A DNA stretch of 64,000 nt from CALOCN01 sp942491735 (GCA_942491735.1 CALOCN010000013.1:1-64000), one strand, 5' to 3'; counted from the stretch's first letter, positions 10,621-20,000 are shown. The notes: generated from the sequence alone by a model not told the origin. Program-made: numbers and translations.

Positions 10621-10657
10621 CAAAAAGAAAGCGGCGACCCCATGCGAGGTCGCCGCT
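10621..10657 (-). terminator. Rho-independent terminator downstream of the beta-propeller gene
   Basis: A 10-bp perfect stem, AGCGGCGACC (10630-10639) with GGTCGCCGCT (10648-10657), and an 8-nt loop. On the minus strand it is followed by TTCTTTTTG. It lies 22 nt beyond the stop at 10679. Confidence 0.85.
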
Positions 10658-10678
10658 TCGGTGTAAAGTACTGTGCTG

Positions 10679-11554
10679 CTAAGGCTTACCGGAGATGATC
10701 TTCTCGCCTGTTCCGTCCGCCTTGGCGGTGGCGATGGCGGTGCCCCCCTTGAGGCTCACCACATAGACCACGGCGTCGCCCGTCGGGGACCAGTCGCAGT
10801 CCGGGTCCCGCTTGGAGTTCTCGACCAGCGTCTTGGATCCCTTCTTCCCCAGGGTCAGGATCTTGAGCACCTGCTCGTCGCCGTCGATGGAGGCATAGAG
10901 AATGCGACCTCCGTCCGGGGACCAGGCCGGTTTGGTCTCGTGTCCCGGATCGTTGGTGATCTGCTCCAGGGAACGATCCTCGAGGGTGAGGATCCACAGG
11001 TCGTAGTTGCCGGTGCGGTTGCTGGAGAAGACGATGCGCTTGCCGTCGGGTGACCAACTGGGGCCGAAGTCGTTGGCGTCGTCCACGGTGAGGCGGGACT
11101 CGGTCTTGTCCTTGGTGGAGATCATGTACAGGTCGTTGTTCTCACCCTCACGCCCTTCGAAGGCGATCCACATGCCGTCCGGGGAGACGGTCGGCGACAG
11201 GGCTCGGCGGTTCTTCTGGAGCTGATCCACCTCGCCGCCCGAGGCCTTGATCTGGCAAAGGGACCACAGATCGCCGATCTTGCGGGTGAAGACAAGGGAC
11301 TCCCCGTTCGGGAACCAGGCCGCCTCACCGTCGGTGGCATCCCCTGGAGTGAGGCGCTTCACGCTTCCGCCACCGGCCCCCACGACGTACAGGGAGTAGT
11401 CCCCATCCCGATTGGACGAGAAGACGACTTGCTTCCCGTCGGGCGAGAACTCGGGACCGTGGTCGAAGCGATGAGCCTCTTCCTTGTCGGCGGCAAAGGC
11501 GGAACCAAGCGACAGGGCTGCGGTCAGGACAAGAGCTCCGACAAGGCGATTCAT
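10679..11554 (-). CDS. Exported TolB-like beta-propeller protein (PD40 repeats)
   Basis: 291 residues from an ATG preceded by GGAGGA. A signal peptide (LVGALVLTAALSLGSAFA) is followed by six or so copies of the WD40-like PD40 motif, for example FSPDGKQVVFSSNRDGDYSL and WSPDGKRIVFSSNRTGNYDL. These predict a periplasmic propeller. It lacks the N-terminal domain of true TolB and there is no Tol-Pal gene nearby, so it should not be named tolB. PD40 propellers usually mediate protein or carbohydrate contacts; no partner is visible here. It is likely transcribed alone and ends at the strong hairpin. Confidence 0.85.
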   Translation of the reverse strand: MNRLVGALVLTAALSLGSAFAADKEEAHRFDHGPEFSPDGKQVVFSSNRDGDYSLYVVGAGGGSVKRLTPGDATDGEAAWFPNGESLVFTRKIGDLWSLCQIKASGGEVDQLQKNRRALSPTVSPDGMWIAFEGREGENNDLYMISTKDKTESRLTVDDANDFGPSWSPDGKRIVFSSNRTGNYDLWILTLEDRSLEQITNDPGHETKPAWSPDGGRILYASIDGDEQVLKILTLGKKGSKTLVENSKRDPDCDWSPTGDAVVYVVSLKGGTAIATAKADGTGEKIISGKP

Positions 11555-11645
11555 GCAGGATCCTCCGGGTAAGAAGCAACAAGGGGAGGATTCTAGCCGA
11601 TTTCGGGGAGCCGCCGCAGCTTCAAGGGAAGGGGTGCGGGGCGGA

Positions 11646-12593
11646 TCAATCCGCGGCTGGTGGTGCGTCCAGCCGGTTGAGGTGGCCAATCCCCCGGCGA
11701 AAGAACACCAGACCAATGCCGGTGGGAAAGAGGGCTCCTCCCATGCCTGCGATGTTGCCCCCCACCAGCGCCCCCATCAGGATCATGAGCCCCATCCATA
11801 GCACCAGCCCGCCGGCCATCATGACCAGCCAGGGGGTCACGCGGTGCCCCCCGGTGTGGTACGCGCCCAGCTCATGATGCGGCTGGTCGTCCTCGCTTTC
11901 GCCTCGCAGCTGCACCGCGCGCAGCCGGTGGACGAGCGACAGCACCTTCCCGACCCCCAGCGCGGTCACGGCCAGCGCGGCCATGGGGAGCAGGATCCGC
12001 AGTCCCGAGTCCTCGGCGAGACGGTCCATGGACATGAGCGCGGCATCGTAGAGACCATGGAGCAACACAGGAAGGACCAGCGCCTTGGCGAAGTAATGGG
12101 TTCGCTGGGCCGGTTGGAAACGGGCCAGGGCCAGGTAGTAGCCCATGACTGCGCCGGTCATGCCGTGCAGCGGAACGGCCATCACCGCGCGGTAGCCGGC
12201 GGTCTCGAGCCCGCCGTGGGCGACGTAGAGAAGGTTCTCCGTGGCCGCGAACCCCATGGACGCGGCAACCCCGTAGACCAGCCCGTCCATGGGTTCGTTG
12301 AACTCGGAACGCCGCATGCAGAACAGGACCAGGACGAGGAACTTGCAGAATTCCTCGGGGATGGCCGCGCCCACGACTCCGTTGACCAGTCCATAGATCC
12401 ACGGGCTCCGGATCGACTCGATCAGCGGATTCATGGGCAGTTCAAGGGCGATGGCAAGCGGGATGCTGAGCACGCCCAGACCGAACGTCGCCCAGACCAG
12501 GCGATGGGGTTCGGGATAGCGATCCCGGCCATGGAAAAACGCCATGACGAGAAGCGCGGGGACGAGCGCGGCGACGGCAAGTACGACGTTCAC
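11646..12593 (-). CDS. prsW: PrsW-family intramembrane glutamic protease
   Basis: 315 residues with about eight membrane segments. PrsW proteins cleave anti-sigma factors or other membrane substrates. The family motifs are present: IPEEFCKF with the paired glutamates (about 80-90), FAATENLLYV, and two histidines in membrane helices (VPLHGMTGAVMGYYL and LLHGLYDAAL). The start is GTG with no Shine-Dalgarno; TAGAAT sits exactly 6 nt upstream, suggesting a leaderless message. The C-terminus has a charged loop (LRAVQLRGESEDDQPHHELG) followed by two helices. No anti-sigma factor gene is adjacent, so the substrate is unknown. Confidence 0.85.
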   Translation of the reverse strand: MNVVLAVAALVPALLVMAFFHGRDRYPEPHRLVWATFGLGVLSIPLAIALELPMNPLIESIRSPWIYGLVNGVVGAAIPEEFCKFLVLVLFCMRRSEFNEPMDGLVYGVAASMGFAATENLLYVAHGGLETAGYRAVMAVPLHGMTGAVMGYYLALARFQPAQRTHYFAKALVLPVLLHGLYDAALMSMDRLAEDSGLRILLPMAALAVTALGVGKVLSLVHRLRAVQLRGESEDDQPHHELGAYHTGGHRVTPWLVMMAGGLVLWMGLMILMGALVGGNIAGMGGALFPTGIGLVFFRRGIGHLNRLDAPPAAD

Positions 12594-12599
12594 GCCGGG

Positions 12600-12605
12600 A
12601 TTCTA
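12600..12605 (-). promoter_or_regulatory. -10 element (TAGAAT), leaderless geometry
   Basis: TAGAAT matches the -10 consensus at five of six positions and ends 6 nt before the GTG start of the PrsW gene. No ribosome binding site is present between them. A convincing -35 was not found. Confidence 0.5.
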
Positions 12606-12693
12606 CCCCAGGATCGTGCGGGTCGCGTTCCCTTGGGTGGGGCCCCTGAGGTACCATGCCGGCCCCCCCCTTGCCAGGTTCCCCGGAGGCAAC

Positions 12694-13719
12694 ATGCGGA
12701 CTCTCGTGCTTTTTCTCTCCCTATGGCTTCCCTTGACCGGGCTGGGGGCGCTCGTGCCCGGTCTCGCCCTGGCCGACCCCGACTCCCCCGTCGCCACCCT
12801 GCAGGTGGAAGCGGAAAAGCTGCGCCCCTGGGTTCGGGGTCCCCTGGCCAAGCGCTTCCTGCGGGCCACCGCGGACCTGCCCACCCCGGAGCCTCGGACG
12901 GTCTACTACAACAAGACCACCCGGCAGGCACTGACCGAGGCCCAGGCGAAGGACATGCCGCCCGAGGATCTGGAGGGGTACGGGCTCAAGACCCTCGATG
13001 CGCACTTCTATTACATGACCCGCTATGGTTCGCCTTTGGCCTTCGCCCGGGTGCTGGATCTCCTGGTGGGAGCGGGGATGGACCCCAACGCCGACTTGCG
13101 GATCGCCGACTTTGGTTTCGGTTCCATTGGGCACTTGCGCCTCCTGGCCAGCCTGGGAGCGCAGGTCACCGGGATCGAGGTGGATCCCCTCCTGCAGGCG
13201 GCCTACAGCGATCCGGGGGATGTCGGAACCATTCCCCGGGGGAAGCTGGCCGGCGAGGGGGCACCGGGAACCCTGCAACTTCTCTTTGGGTCCTACCCGG
13301 CCGAGGCCCCGTTGGTCGAGGCGCTGGGCACCGGTCTCACCGCCTTTGTCTCCAAGAACACGCTCAAGAACGGGTACATCCACCCCGCGCAGGAAGTGGA
13401 CCCCCGCATGCTGGTGGACCTGGGAGTGGAGGATCGCGTGTTCGTGCAGGCGGTCTACGACGCCCTCGCCCCGGGTGGGCACTTCCTGATCTACAACCTC
13501 TGCCCGGCCCAGCGCGAGGAGGACTACATTCCGTGGGCCGATGGAACCTCGCCGTTCACTGTGGAGCTGTTCAAGGAGGTGGGCTTCCAGGTGGTGCACT
13601 TTGACCGGGACGACACCAAGGCGGCCCGGGAGTTGGGCGAGCTCCTGGGTTGGGGCGAGCAGATGGATCTCGCCACGGACCTCTTCGGGGTCTACACCCT
13701 GGTGCGAAAGCCCCGCTAG
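12694..13719 (+). CDS. Exported class I SAM-dependent methyltransferase-like protein
   Basis: 341 residues. ATG is preceded by CGGAGGC and starts a clear signal peptide (LVLFLSLWLPLTGLGALVPGLALA), so the protein is probably periplasmic. After a helical N-terminal region (30-130) comes a Rossmann core with motif I ADFGFGSIGHLRLLASLG (about 138-155) and the acidic end of strand 2 in VTGIEVDP. A later segment resembles motif IV (DALAPGGHFLIYNL). Export of an SAM-dependent enzyme is odd because SAM is cytoplasmic; the fold may have been reused or the enzyme may act before export. The substrate is unknown. It shares direction with the GH5 and esterase genes downstream. Confidence 0.75.
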   Translation: MRTLVLFLSLWLPLTGLGALVPGLALADPDSPVATLQVEAEKLRPWVRGPLAKRFLRATADLPTPEPRTVYYNKTTRQALTEAQAKDMPPEDLEGYGLKTLDAHFYYMTRYGSPLAFARVLDLLVGAGMDPNADLRIADFGFGSIGHLRLLASLGAQVTGIEVDPLLQAAYSDPGDVGTIPRGKLAGEGAPGTLQLLFGSYPAEAPLVEALGTGLTAFVSKNTLKNGYIHPAQEVDPRMLVDLGVEDRVFVQAVYDALAPGGHFLIYNLCPAQREEDYIPWADGTSPFTVELFKEVGFQVVHFDRDDTKAARELGELLGWGEQMDLATDLFGVYTLVRKPR

Positions 13720-13749
13720 ACGTCTCGTCGCATCCCGGTTTCCCCCGGC

Positions 13750-13755
13750 TATACT
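13750..13755 (+). promoter_or_regulatory. -10 element (TATACT), leaderless geometry
   Basis: TATACT ends 6 nt before the GTG start of the GH5 gene and there is no Shine-Dalgarno, so transcription would begin at about the start codon. Confidence 0.5.
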
Positions 13756-13761
13756 GGGCGG

Positions 13762-15363
13762 GTGAGCCTGATTCCCCGCGTGGTTGCGGCGTTCCTCATC
13801 GCCTCCCTGGGTCTTGCCGCTTCCGCCCGGGCCGGTTTCGTCTCCGTGGACGACGCCGCGTTCACCGTGGACGGACAACCATTCCACGTCGCCGGGACCA
13901 ACTGCTACTACCTCATGGTCTACGCGGCCGACACCGGTCTTCGTTCCCAGGTGAACGAGGTGCTGGAGGAAGCGGCCCTCATGGGGCTCAACGCGATCCG
14001 CACCTGGGGATTCAACGACGGGTCCGGATGGAACGCCCTGCAGACTGCCCCGGGTCTCTATGACGAACAGGTGTTCCAGGGTCTGGACTACGTGCTGGAT
14101 CGCTGCGACCAGCTGGGGCTGCGGGTCATCCTGCCCCTGGTCAACAACTGGACCGACTACGGTGGCATGGATCAGTACGTGTCCTGGAGCCCCACCGCCG
14201 CCTTTCACGATGACTTCTATACCGACGTCAACTGTCGGCTCTGGTACAGGAACCACGCCGCCGCGCTCATTGGCCGCACCAACACTATCAACGGCCGACT
14301 GTACCGGGACGACCCCACCATCCTGGCCTGGGAGCTGGCCAACGAACCCCGGTGCATCTCGGACCCGTCCGGCAACACCCTTCAGGCCTGGGTCGAGGAG
14401 ATGAGCGCGCACATCCGGTCGCTGGATCCCAACCACCTGATCGGGACCGGAAGCGAGGGGTTCTATGACGACGGCTCCGGTGCGTGGTACGTCAACGGAT
14501 CCCAGGGCGTGGACTACCTGCGCAATCACGCCACCGCCGGCGTGGACTACGCCGGGGCGCACAGTTGGCCGGACCACTGGGGGATCAGCACCTCGGCCGC
14601 GGTGTCCCTCCTCGAGCGACAAGTGGCCGACGCGACGGGTCTGCAGAGGCCGTTCGTCCTGGGAGAGTTCGGCAAGGCCCGGGATGCCTCGGCCGCTCGC
14701 ACCTCCAACCACTACGATCCGGCGACCTACTTCTCGCCGGGAGTCACTCCGCGACCGGTACCGGGAGCCGCTCCGTTGACCGCGGATACACGCCGCGGCC
14801 CCGGCTTCGACGTTCGCCTGCAGGGCATCACGGCGGGGGTGCCGACGACCGGAACGACGGCTCGCGATGCCTTCTACACCGAGTGCTTCGACACGATCCA
14901 TTGGAACGCGGCCGGCGGGGCGGTCTACTGGATCTCCTACGACAATGCCTACCCGGATTACGATGGGTTCGGGGTCTATTACCCGGACGACACATCCACC
15001 GTCTCCCTGATCGAGAGCTTCGCCGAGGCCATGGATAGCCTGTCGCTGACCGCCGCGCCTCCCCTGCCCATCCCGGGGCCGGTGGTGCTGGGTGCGGCCT
15101 ATCCCAACCCCTTTGCCCGTTCGCTGCGGGTTCCGCTCACCGTCCGCACCGTCGCCGGCGGGGTGCCGGTCACCGTTTCCGTTCACACCGCGTTGGGGAG
15201 ACGCCTGACCGTGCTCCTGGACGGTTACCTTCCCAACGGCGGCCACGAGATGACCTGGGATGGTCTCGACGCGCGCGGGTTGCCGGCCCCGGCGGGGGTG
15301 TACTTCCTGTCCGTGCGATCGGGCGAGCGGCGGTGGTCTGCTAAACTCTTGCGATCCAACTAG
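13762..15363 (+). CDS. Secreted GH5-type endo-glycanase (mannanase/cellulase-like) with FlgD-Ig C-terminal domain
   Basis: 533 residues, GTG start, signal peptide ending near ASARA. The catalytic domain (about 30-430) is clan GH-A: acid/base Glu195 in ELANEPRC and nucleophile Glu302 in FVLGEFGKA. The overall pattern, including GTNCYYLMVYA and RTWGFNDG, resembles endo-beta-1,4-mannanases of GH5. The last 90 residues form a FlgD-Ig-like domain (AAYPNPFARSLRVPLTV ... LPAPAGVYFLSVRSG), shared with five other secreted proteins in this window and often taken as a secretion or anchoring module. The next gene, an esterase with the same tail, starts 36 nt later, suggesting a polysaccharide-degrading pair. 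Substrate assignment is by family resemblance only. Confidence 0.85.
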   Translation: MSLIPRVVAAFLIASLGLAASARAGFVSVDDAAFTVDGQPFHVAGTNCYYLMVYAADTGLRSQVNEVLEEAALMGLNAIRTWGFNDGSGWNALQTAPGLYDEQVFQGLDYVLDRCDQLGLRVILPLVNNWTDYGGMDQYVSWSPTAAFHDDFYTDVNCRLWYRNHAAALIGRTNTINGRLYRDDPTILAWELANEPRCISDPSGNTLQAWVEEMSAHIRSLDPNHLIGTGSEGFYDDGSGAWYVNGSQGVDYLRNHATAGVDYAGAHSWPDHWGISTSAAVSLLERQVADATGLQRPFVLGEFGKARDASAARTSNHYDPATYFSPGVTPRPVPGAAPLTADTRRGPGFDVRLQGITAGVPTTGTTARDAFYTECFDTIHWNAAGGAVYWISYDNAYPDYDGFGVYYPDDTSTVSLIESFAEAMDSLSLTAAPPLPIPGPVVLGAAYPNPFARSLRVPLTVRTVAGGVPVTVSVHTALGRRLTVLLDGYLPNGGHEMTWDGLDARGLPAPAGVYFLSVRSGERRWSAKLLRSN

Positions 15364-15398
15364 CGCCTGCACAACCTGCTCCCCAGCCAAGGAACCCC

Positions 15399-16586
15399 AT
15401 GCCGCGCCTCGGTCCCGCCCGGATCGTACTCACTCTCCTGACCGTGGGACTCCTGTCCCTGCCCGCCGGTCACGCCGCGGCCGGGGTGATCAACGCGGGT
15501 CGAGGGTCGGTCCCGGTCTATGTCCCCGCCTCCTACGACGGCACCCCCATGCCGGTCATCGTGGTGCTTCATGGCTATTCCAGCAACGGGGCCAGCGCCG
15601 CGGCCTACTTCCAGTTCCACACCGCGGCCGACTCCCTGGGATTCATCGTGCTCTACCCGTCCGGGACCCTGGACACCACCGGTCGGCGCTACTGGAACGC
15701 GACCACCGCGTGTTGCGACCTGTACGGGGCGGGCGGACCGGACGACTCCGCCTACATGAAGGATCTCGTGGACGTGCTCAAGACCTGCTACGTCGTGGAT
15801 CCGGCCCGCATCTACTTCTTTGGCCACTCCAACGGCGGCTTCATGTCGCACCGCTTGGCCTGCGATCACTCGGATTGGATCGCCGGGATCGCCAGCCTGG
15901 CCGGGGTCAACTGGTTCGACCCGGCCAACTGCATGCCGGCCCATCCCATGCATGTGGTGCAGATCCACGGGACCAACGACTCGGTGATCGAGTACGCAGG
16001 CGGCACCTACTCCGGCAATCCCTATCAGGGTGCGGTGTCAACGGTGGAACAGTGGGCCACCGACAACGGCTGCACCCTGGCCACCACGGCGCTACCTTCG
16101 CGGGATCTGGTGTCCAACCTGGCCGGGACGGAAACCACGGTGACCCGCTACGAAACCGGCTGTGGCCCGGGTGGCACGGTGGAGCTGTGGACGATCAACG
16201 GAGGGACCCACTCCCCGCTACTTTCCAGCACGTTCAGCCTCCAGGTGGCCGAGAACCTGTTGGCGCATCCCAAACCGGCCGTCCTGGGCGCCGACAATCC
16301 ACCCCCGGCCCGGCTTCTCTTCACCAGCTCCCCCAACCCCTTTCCCGGGGCCACCCGCATCACCTACCGCGCCGACACGCCGTCCCGGGTGAACCTGACC
16401 ATCTTCGACACGACCGGAGGACGGGTGCGATCGCTGCTGCGCGATCACCGCGCCGCCGAGGGGGAACACGTGGTGTCCTGGGACGGCACCGGCGATTCGG
16501 GCGCCCGGCTCGCGGCCGGGGTGTACTTCGCCCGCATCGGGATCAACGGCACCCACGCCGTGCGCAAGCTGGTTCTCGCGCGTTGA
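15399..16586 (+). CDS. Secreted alpha/beta-hydrolase (CE1 / PHB-depolymerase-like esterase) with FlgD-Ig tail
   Basis: 395 residues with an AAGGA ribosome site and a signal peptide (LTLLTVGLLSLPAGHAAA). The fold is the LpqC/feruloyl esterase type: oxyanion region VVLHGYSSNG, nucleophile Ser144 in FFGHSNGGFMSHRLAC, and a late His in TINGGTHSPLL. Paired cysteines in TTACCDLYG and other loops suit an extracellular enzyme. The C-terminal 90 residues are a FlgD-Ig-like domain (SSPNPFPGATRITYRADTP). Expected to cleave ester links in polysaccharide side chains or polyesters; the GH5 gene directly upstream favours the first. Its stop overlaps the -35 of the next gene's promoter. Confidence 0.82.
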   Translation: MPRLGPARIVLTLLTVGLLSLPAGHAAAGVINAGRGSVPVYVPASYDGTPMPVIVVLHGYSSNGASAAAYFQFHTAADSLGFIVLYPSGTLDTTGRRYWNATTACCDLYGAGGPDDSAYMKDLVDVLKTCYVVDPARIYFFGHSNGGFMSHRLACDHSDWIAGIASLAGVNWFDPANCMPAHPMHVVQIHGTNDSVIEYAGGTYSGNPYQGAVSTVEQWATDNGCTLATTALPSRDLVSNLAGTETTVTRYETGCGPGGTVELWTINGGTHSPLLSSTFSLQVAENLLAHPKPAVLGADNPPPARLLFTSSPNPFPGATRITYRADTPSRVNLTIFDTTGGRVRSLLRDHRAAEGEHVVSWDGTGDSGARLAAGVYFARIGINGTHAVRKLVLAR

Positions 16587-16611
16587 CAAAACGCGATCGG
16601 GGGACTTTCAT
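16583..16611 (+). promoter_or_regulatory. Promoter of the Rieske oxygenase gene (leaderless geometry)
   Basis: TTGACA (16583-16588), a 17-nt spacer and TTTCAT (16606-16611), followed by exactly 6 nt and then ATG at 16618. No Shine-Dalgarno. The -35 overlaps the stop codon of the esterase gene. Confidence 0.6.
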
Positions 16612-16617
16612 CGGGCC

Positions 16618-17730
16618 ATGAACGCTTCCCGTTTGCGCGACGAGATCGACCGCTTTGATCCGACCCTTCCCATCGAAGAGGCCTGGATGCCCCCGGCTTC
16701 GTGGTACACCGACCCCGCGTTCTTCGCGCTGGAACGACGCGCGGTGTTCGGCCGCACCTGGCAACCGGTGGCCCGCGTGGCGGAGGTCCCCAACCCGGGT
16801 GACTACGTGAGCGGTTGCCTGGCCGGTGAGCCCTGGGTGGTGGTACGCACCGAGGACGGCTCGGTGCGTGCGTTCCACAATGTCTGCCGGCACAAGGGAC
16901 GCGAGGTGGTCACCGGTTGCGGCAACGCCCAGGAGCTGGTGTGCGGCTACCACGCGTGGCGCTATCGTCTGGATGGGCGGCTCAAGTCGGCGCCTCGCAT
17001 GGCCGGGATTCGGGACTTCGACAAGGAAGCGATGTCCCTGCCGCCGCTGCGGGCGGAGGTGTGGGGACCCTGGGTGTTCATCAACGGCGATCCGCAGGCC
17101 CCACCCCTGGTGGCCGGTCTCGGGGAACTGGACCGGCGTCTTGGGGCCAGCGGCTGGGGGGACCTCGTCTTCCATGACCGCAAGCACTGGGACATCGGGT
17201 GCAACTGGAAGGTGTACGCCGACAACTACCTGGACGGGGGCTATCACATCCCCCACATGCACCCCACCCTGGATGCGCAACTCGACATGGACTCGTACCG
17301 GACGGAGCTGTTCGAGACCTACTCCATCCAGTCTTCCGACCCGGCCTCGGGGCCCGATGACCGCATCGATTACGACGCGGGGGAACGGATTGGCCCGGGT
17401 GCCATCTATGCCTGGCTCTATCCCAACTTCACCCTCAACCGCTACGGCCCGGCTCTCGACAGCAACTACATCCTGCCCCTGGGGCCGGACCGTTGCCGGG
17501 TGGTCTACGAGTTCTACTTCCAGGCGTCGGGAGGGGATGCGGCCAAGCGGTTCATCGAGGAGAGCATCGCCCAGAGCGACGTGACCCAGCAGGAAGACAT
17601 CGCGATCTGCGAGTCGGTACAGGTGGGGTTGGGATCCTCAAGCTACGACCGGGGGCGCTACGCCCCCGGGGTGGAAATGGGCGAGTACCACTTCCATCGC
17701 CTGTTGCACGGGGCGTTGACCGGGGACTGA
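16618..17730 (+). CDS. Rieske non-haem iron oxygenase, alpha subunit
   Basis: 370 residues, cytoplasmic. The N-terminal Rieske domain binds [2Fe-2S] with Cys90-x-His92 (NVCRHKGR) and Cys109-x2-His112 (VCGYHAWRY). The catalytic domain has the mononuclear iron ligands in DNYLDGGYHIPHMHP. Length and pattern match the choline monooxygenase/aromatic-ring-hydroxylating alpha-subunit group (DITYRHIPHMHP-like motif, SNYILPLGPDRCRVVYEF region). No small subunit, ferredoxin or reductase gene is adjacent, so electrons must come from elsewhere. The substrate cannot be told from sequence. It is probably transcribed alone from its own promoter. Confidence 0.9.
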   Translation: MNASRLRDEIDRFDPTLPIEEAWMPPASWYTDPAFFALERRAVFGRTWQPVARVAEVPNPGDYVSGCLAGEPWVVVRTEDGSVRAFHNVCRHKGREVVTGCGNAQELVCGYHAWRYRLDGRLKSAPRMAGIRDFDKEAMSLPPLRAEVWGPWVFINGDPQAPPLVAGLGELDRRLGASGWGDLVFHDRKHWDIGCNWKVYADNYLDGGYHIPHMHPTLDAQLDMDSYRTELFETYSIQSSDPASGPDDRIDYDAGERIGPGAIYAWLYPNFTLNRYGPALDSNYILPLGPDRCRVVYEFYFQASGGDAAKRFIEESIAQSDVTQQEDIAICESVQVGLGSSSYDRGRYAPGVEMGEYHFHRLLHGALTGD

Positions 17731-17741
17731 CGCCGGTCCGA

Positions 17742-19952
17742 TCAGGCCTCCGGCGCGGGGGGCGTTTCTTCCGGGGTCTCCTCCTCGAACTCCTCCTCGG
17801 GCGATTCCAGGAGCTCCCCGATGAACATGCTCGAGTTCTTGACGAAGAACACGACCGGAAGGCTGCCGGCCAGCGAATCGAGACGCTCCCCGTACTCGTG
17901 TTCCTTCCCCGGCTCCGGGATCCCCAGCCCAAGGAACACCACCTCGGCTTCGCCGCTGTGCTCCTGGATCATGTCCGCGATGGCCCGGTCCTTCTCCTTG
18001 ATGAGAACGTTGGCCTTGGCCTCGATCCGGATGTCGGGGATGAGTTTGTTGAGGTAGTCCTCGTTGCGCGTCTTCATCATTTCGCTGGAGGCGATGCTCA
18101 TGATGGTGACTTCCGCGTTATGCCAGTCGTGGTTGCACTTGAGCAGGTGGGCGAGCAGGAGCATGAGGTCGCTGTTGCGCTCGATCCCGCCCCACCAGAC
18201 ATGGATGGTCTTGATCTCGCGGCGAAAGAGGTGCCGGGGATTGATGCGGGCCAGGACCACCGACTTCTTGAGCGGCTCCAGGCGACGGGTGACCCGAATA
18301 ACTTCCTGGCGCAGCGTGGGGTCATTGGGCCACCCCAGGAGTACCGTGTTGCTGGTCAGCCCAGCCATGCCGTTGGCCTGGGCCACGTTGACGATTCCCT
18401 CGACCACGTCGCGCACCACGTCGACCTCGGCGAACACCACCATGCCCTCTTCGTCCAGGAGCTGCTGCATTTCCTGGCGCTTCTCCGCGAACCCCAGCTC
18501 ATCCTTGATGAGGTCGCCCACCACCAGGTGACAGGCGGTCACCACGCCGCGGCCCTGGCTGAACCAGGTGCCGAAGCGGATCAGGTCGAGCTCCTTGAGG
18601 GGGTCGTCGACAAAGACCAGGACGTGCGGTCGCCAGTTGCGCGCACTCTGGGGGCGCTTGGCCAGGTTGATGAGGGACCAGCGAATGAGGCTCTCGTAGA
18701 GGCCGCGCCTGGCGTCTCCCCAACGGGCTTTCTGCTCGCGCCGGGAGAGGAACGCCCACAGGGAGATTTCGGCCACGATGGCCAGGAATCCCACCAGGGG
18801 ATCGATGAGAACCATGACCACGGTACAGGCGATCCCGCCGATCAGGTTGACGATCCATGGGGTGCGCAGCCGAGGACGCCATGAGGGGTCGCCGCTGAGG
18901 GCCTCGAATGCGGCGACTAGGTTGATGGTGCCGTAGACGGTGAGAAAGAACATGGAAACGAAGGCGGCCACCGCGTTGAGGTTGCCGAGCAGGGCGGCGG
19001 CAAACGCGATGGCGATGGAGGCGGCGAGCCCGCGGCCCATGTGTCGCAGCGGGCGCGGGGCGAGCCCGTCCTGGGCCAGCGCCTGCAAGGTACGCGGAGC
19101 GGCGAGGACCGAACCGATGGCCGACGAGAGGATGGCCGCCCAGAGTCCGGGCAGGACCAGCCACGGACCCAGCACGGCGATCCGGGACCAGACCAGGGGA
19201 TCGTCCCGCAGCATCTCGGGCGAGGCACCCACCGCGAGCAGCACCGGGATGATGAGATAGATGACGAACCCAACCAGCACCGCGGCCATGGACCCCACCG
19301 GAATGGATCGCCCGGGGTCCTTGAGGTCGCCCGAGAGCCCGAGCCCCGCCATCACGCCGGTGACGGCGGGAAAGAAGATGGCGAATCCTTCCCAGAAGCT
19401 CACCGACCGCTCGGGGGCGATGAGCACCACCGCCGCGTCCTCGGCCCGGCTCAGCGCACCGGCGGCGAAAACAATGATGGAGAGCGCGACGAGGGCCATG
19501 AGAAAGAGCTGCGCCCGCAGGACCCGCTCCGCTCCCGCGACCGAAAGCACGCCGACCACGGCAATCACCCCCAAAGTCACCGGCATCAACGGCAGGTCGG
19601 GCCACACGAACCGGAACGACTCGGCGAGTCCATAGGCGTAGAGGGTGACCGAGAAGGCCTGGGAGAGAAAAAGAGGCACCCCGACCGCACCGCCCACCTC
19701 GACGCCGAGGCTCCGCGAGATGATGAAGTAGGCGCCGCCCGCGCCCACCCGGGCGTTGGTGGCCACGGAGGAGAACGAGAGGGAGGTGATGGCGGAGATG
19801 AGGTTGGCCAGGACAACGACGGCGAGCACCCGGAGCAGTCCGAGGTGGCCTACCAGCCACCCGAACCGCAGGTACATGATCACCCCGAGGATGGTCAGGA
19901 TCGTCGGGGTGAACACGCCCAGCAGGGTGCCCAGTTTCTTCTGATCGCTCAT
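17742..19952 (-). CDS. SLC12-type cation-chloride cotransporter / APC-superfamily permease
   Basis: 736 residues. About 12 membrane helices occupy residues 8-430, beginning with GVFTPTILTILGVIMYLRFG, a hallmark of the Na-K-Cl cotransporter family. The Gly-rich first-helix region and GAGGAYFIISRSLG follow. The soluble C-terminal 300 residues resemble the regulatory tail of bacterial SLC12 homologues (ARINPRHLFRREIKTIHVWWGG, NSDLMLLLAHLL) and end in an acidic Glu/Pro-rich tail. Predicted inner-membrane ion or amino-acid symporter; which ions move is not visible. Stands alone, convergent with the Rieske gene. Confidence 0.85.
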   Translation of the reverse strand: MSDQKKLGTLLGVFTPTILTILGVIMYLRFGWLVGHLGLLRVLAVVVLANLISAITSLSFSSVATNARVGAGGAYFIISRSLGVEVGGAVGVPLFLSQAFSVTLYAYGLAESFRFVWPDLPLMPVTLGVIAVVGVLSVAGAERVLRAQLFLMALVALSIIVFAAGALSRAEDAAVVLIAPERSVSFWEGFAIFFPAVTGVMAGLGLSGDLKDPGRSIPVGSMAAVLVGFVIYLIIPVLLAVGASPEMLRDDPLVWSRIAVLGPWLVLPGLWAAILSSAIGSVLAAPRTLQALAQDGLAPRPLRHMGRGLAASIAIAFAAALLGNLNAVAAFVSMFFLTVYGTINLVAAFEALSGDPSWRPRLRTPWIVNLIGGIACTVVMVLIDPLVGFLAIVAEISLWAFLSRREQKARWGDARRGLYESLIRWSLINLAKRPQSARNWRPHVLVFVDDPLKELDLIRFGTWFSQGRGVVTACHLVVGDLIKDELGFAEKRQEMQQLLDEEGMVVFAEVDVVRDVVEGIVNVAQANGMAGLTSNTVLLGWPNDPTLRQEVIRVTRRLEPLKKSVVLARINPRHLFRREIKTIHVWWGGIERNSDLMLLLAHLLKCNHDWHNAEVTIMSIASSEMMKTRNEDYLNKLIPDIRIEAKANVLIKEKDRAIADMIQEHSGEAEVVFLGLGIPEPGKEHEYGERLDSLAGSLPVVFFVKNSSMFIGELLESPEEEFEEETPEETPPAPEA

Positions 19953-20000
19953 GGTGGCGGGGACCTAATCACGTTGGTTCCCGCGTGTAAAGAGTTCCGG

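Noticed and set aside
10679..11554. Naming the PD40 propeller gene tolB
   Set aside because: The TolB N-terminal domain and Tol-Pal neighbours are missing.
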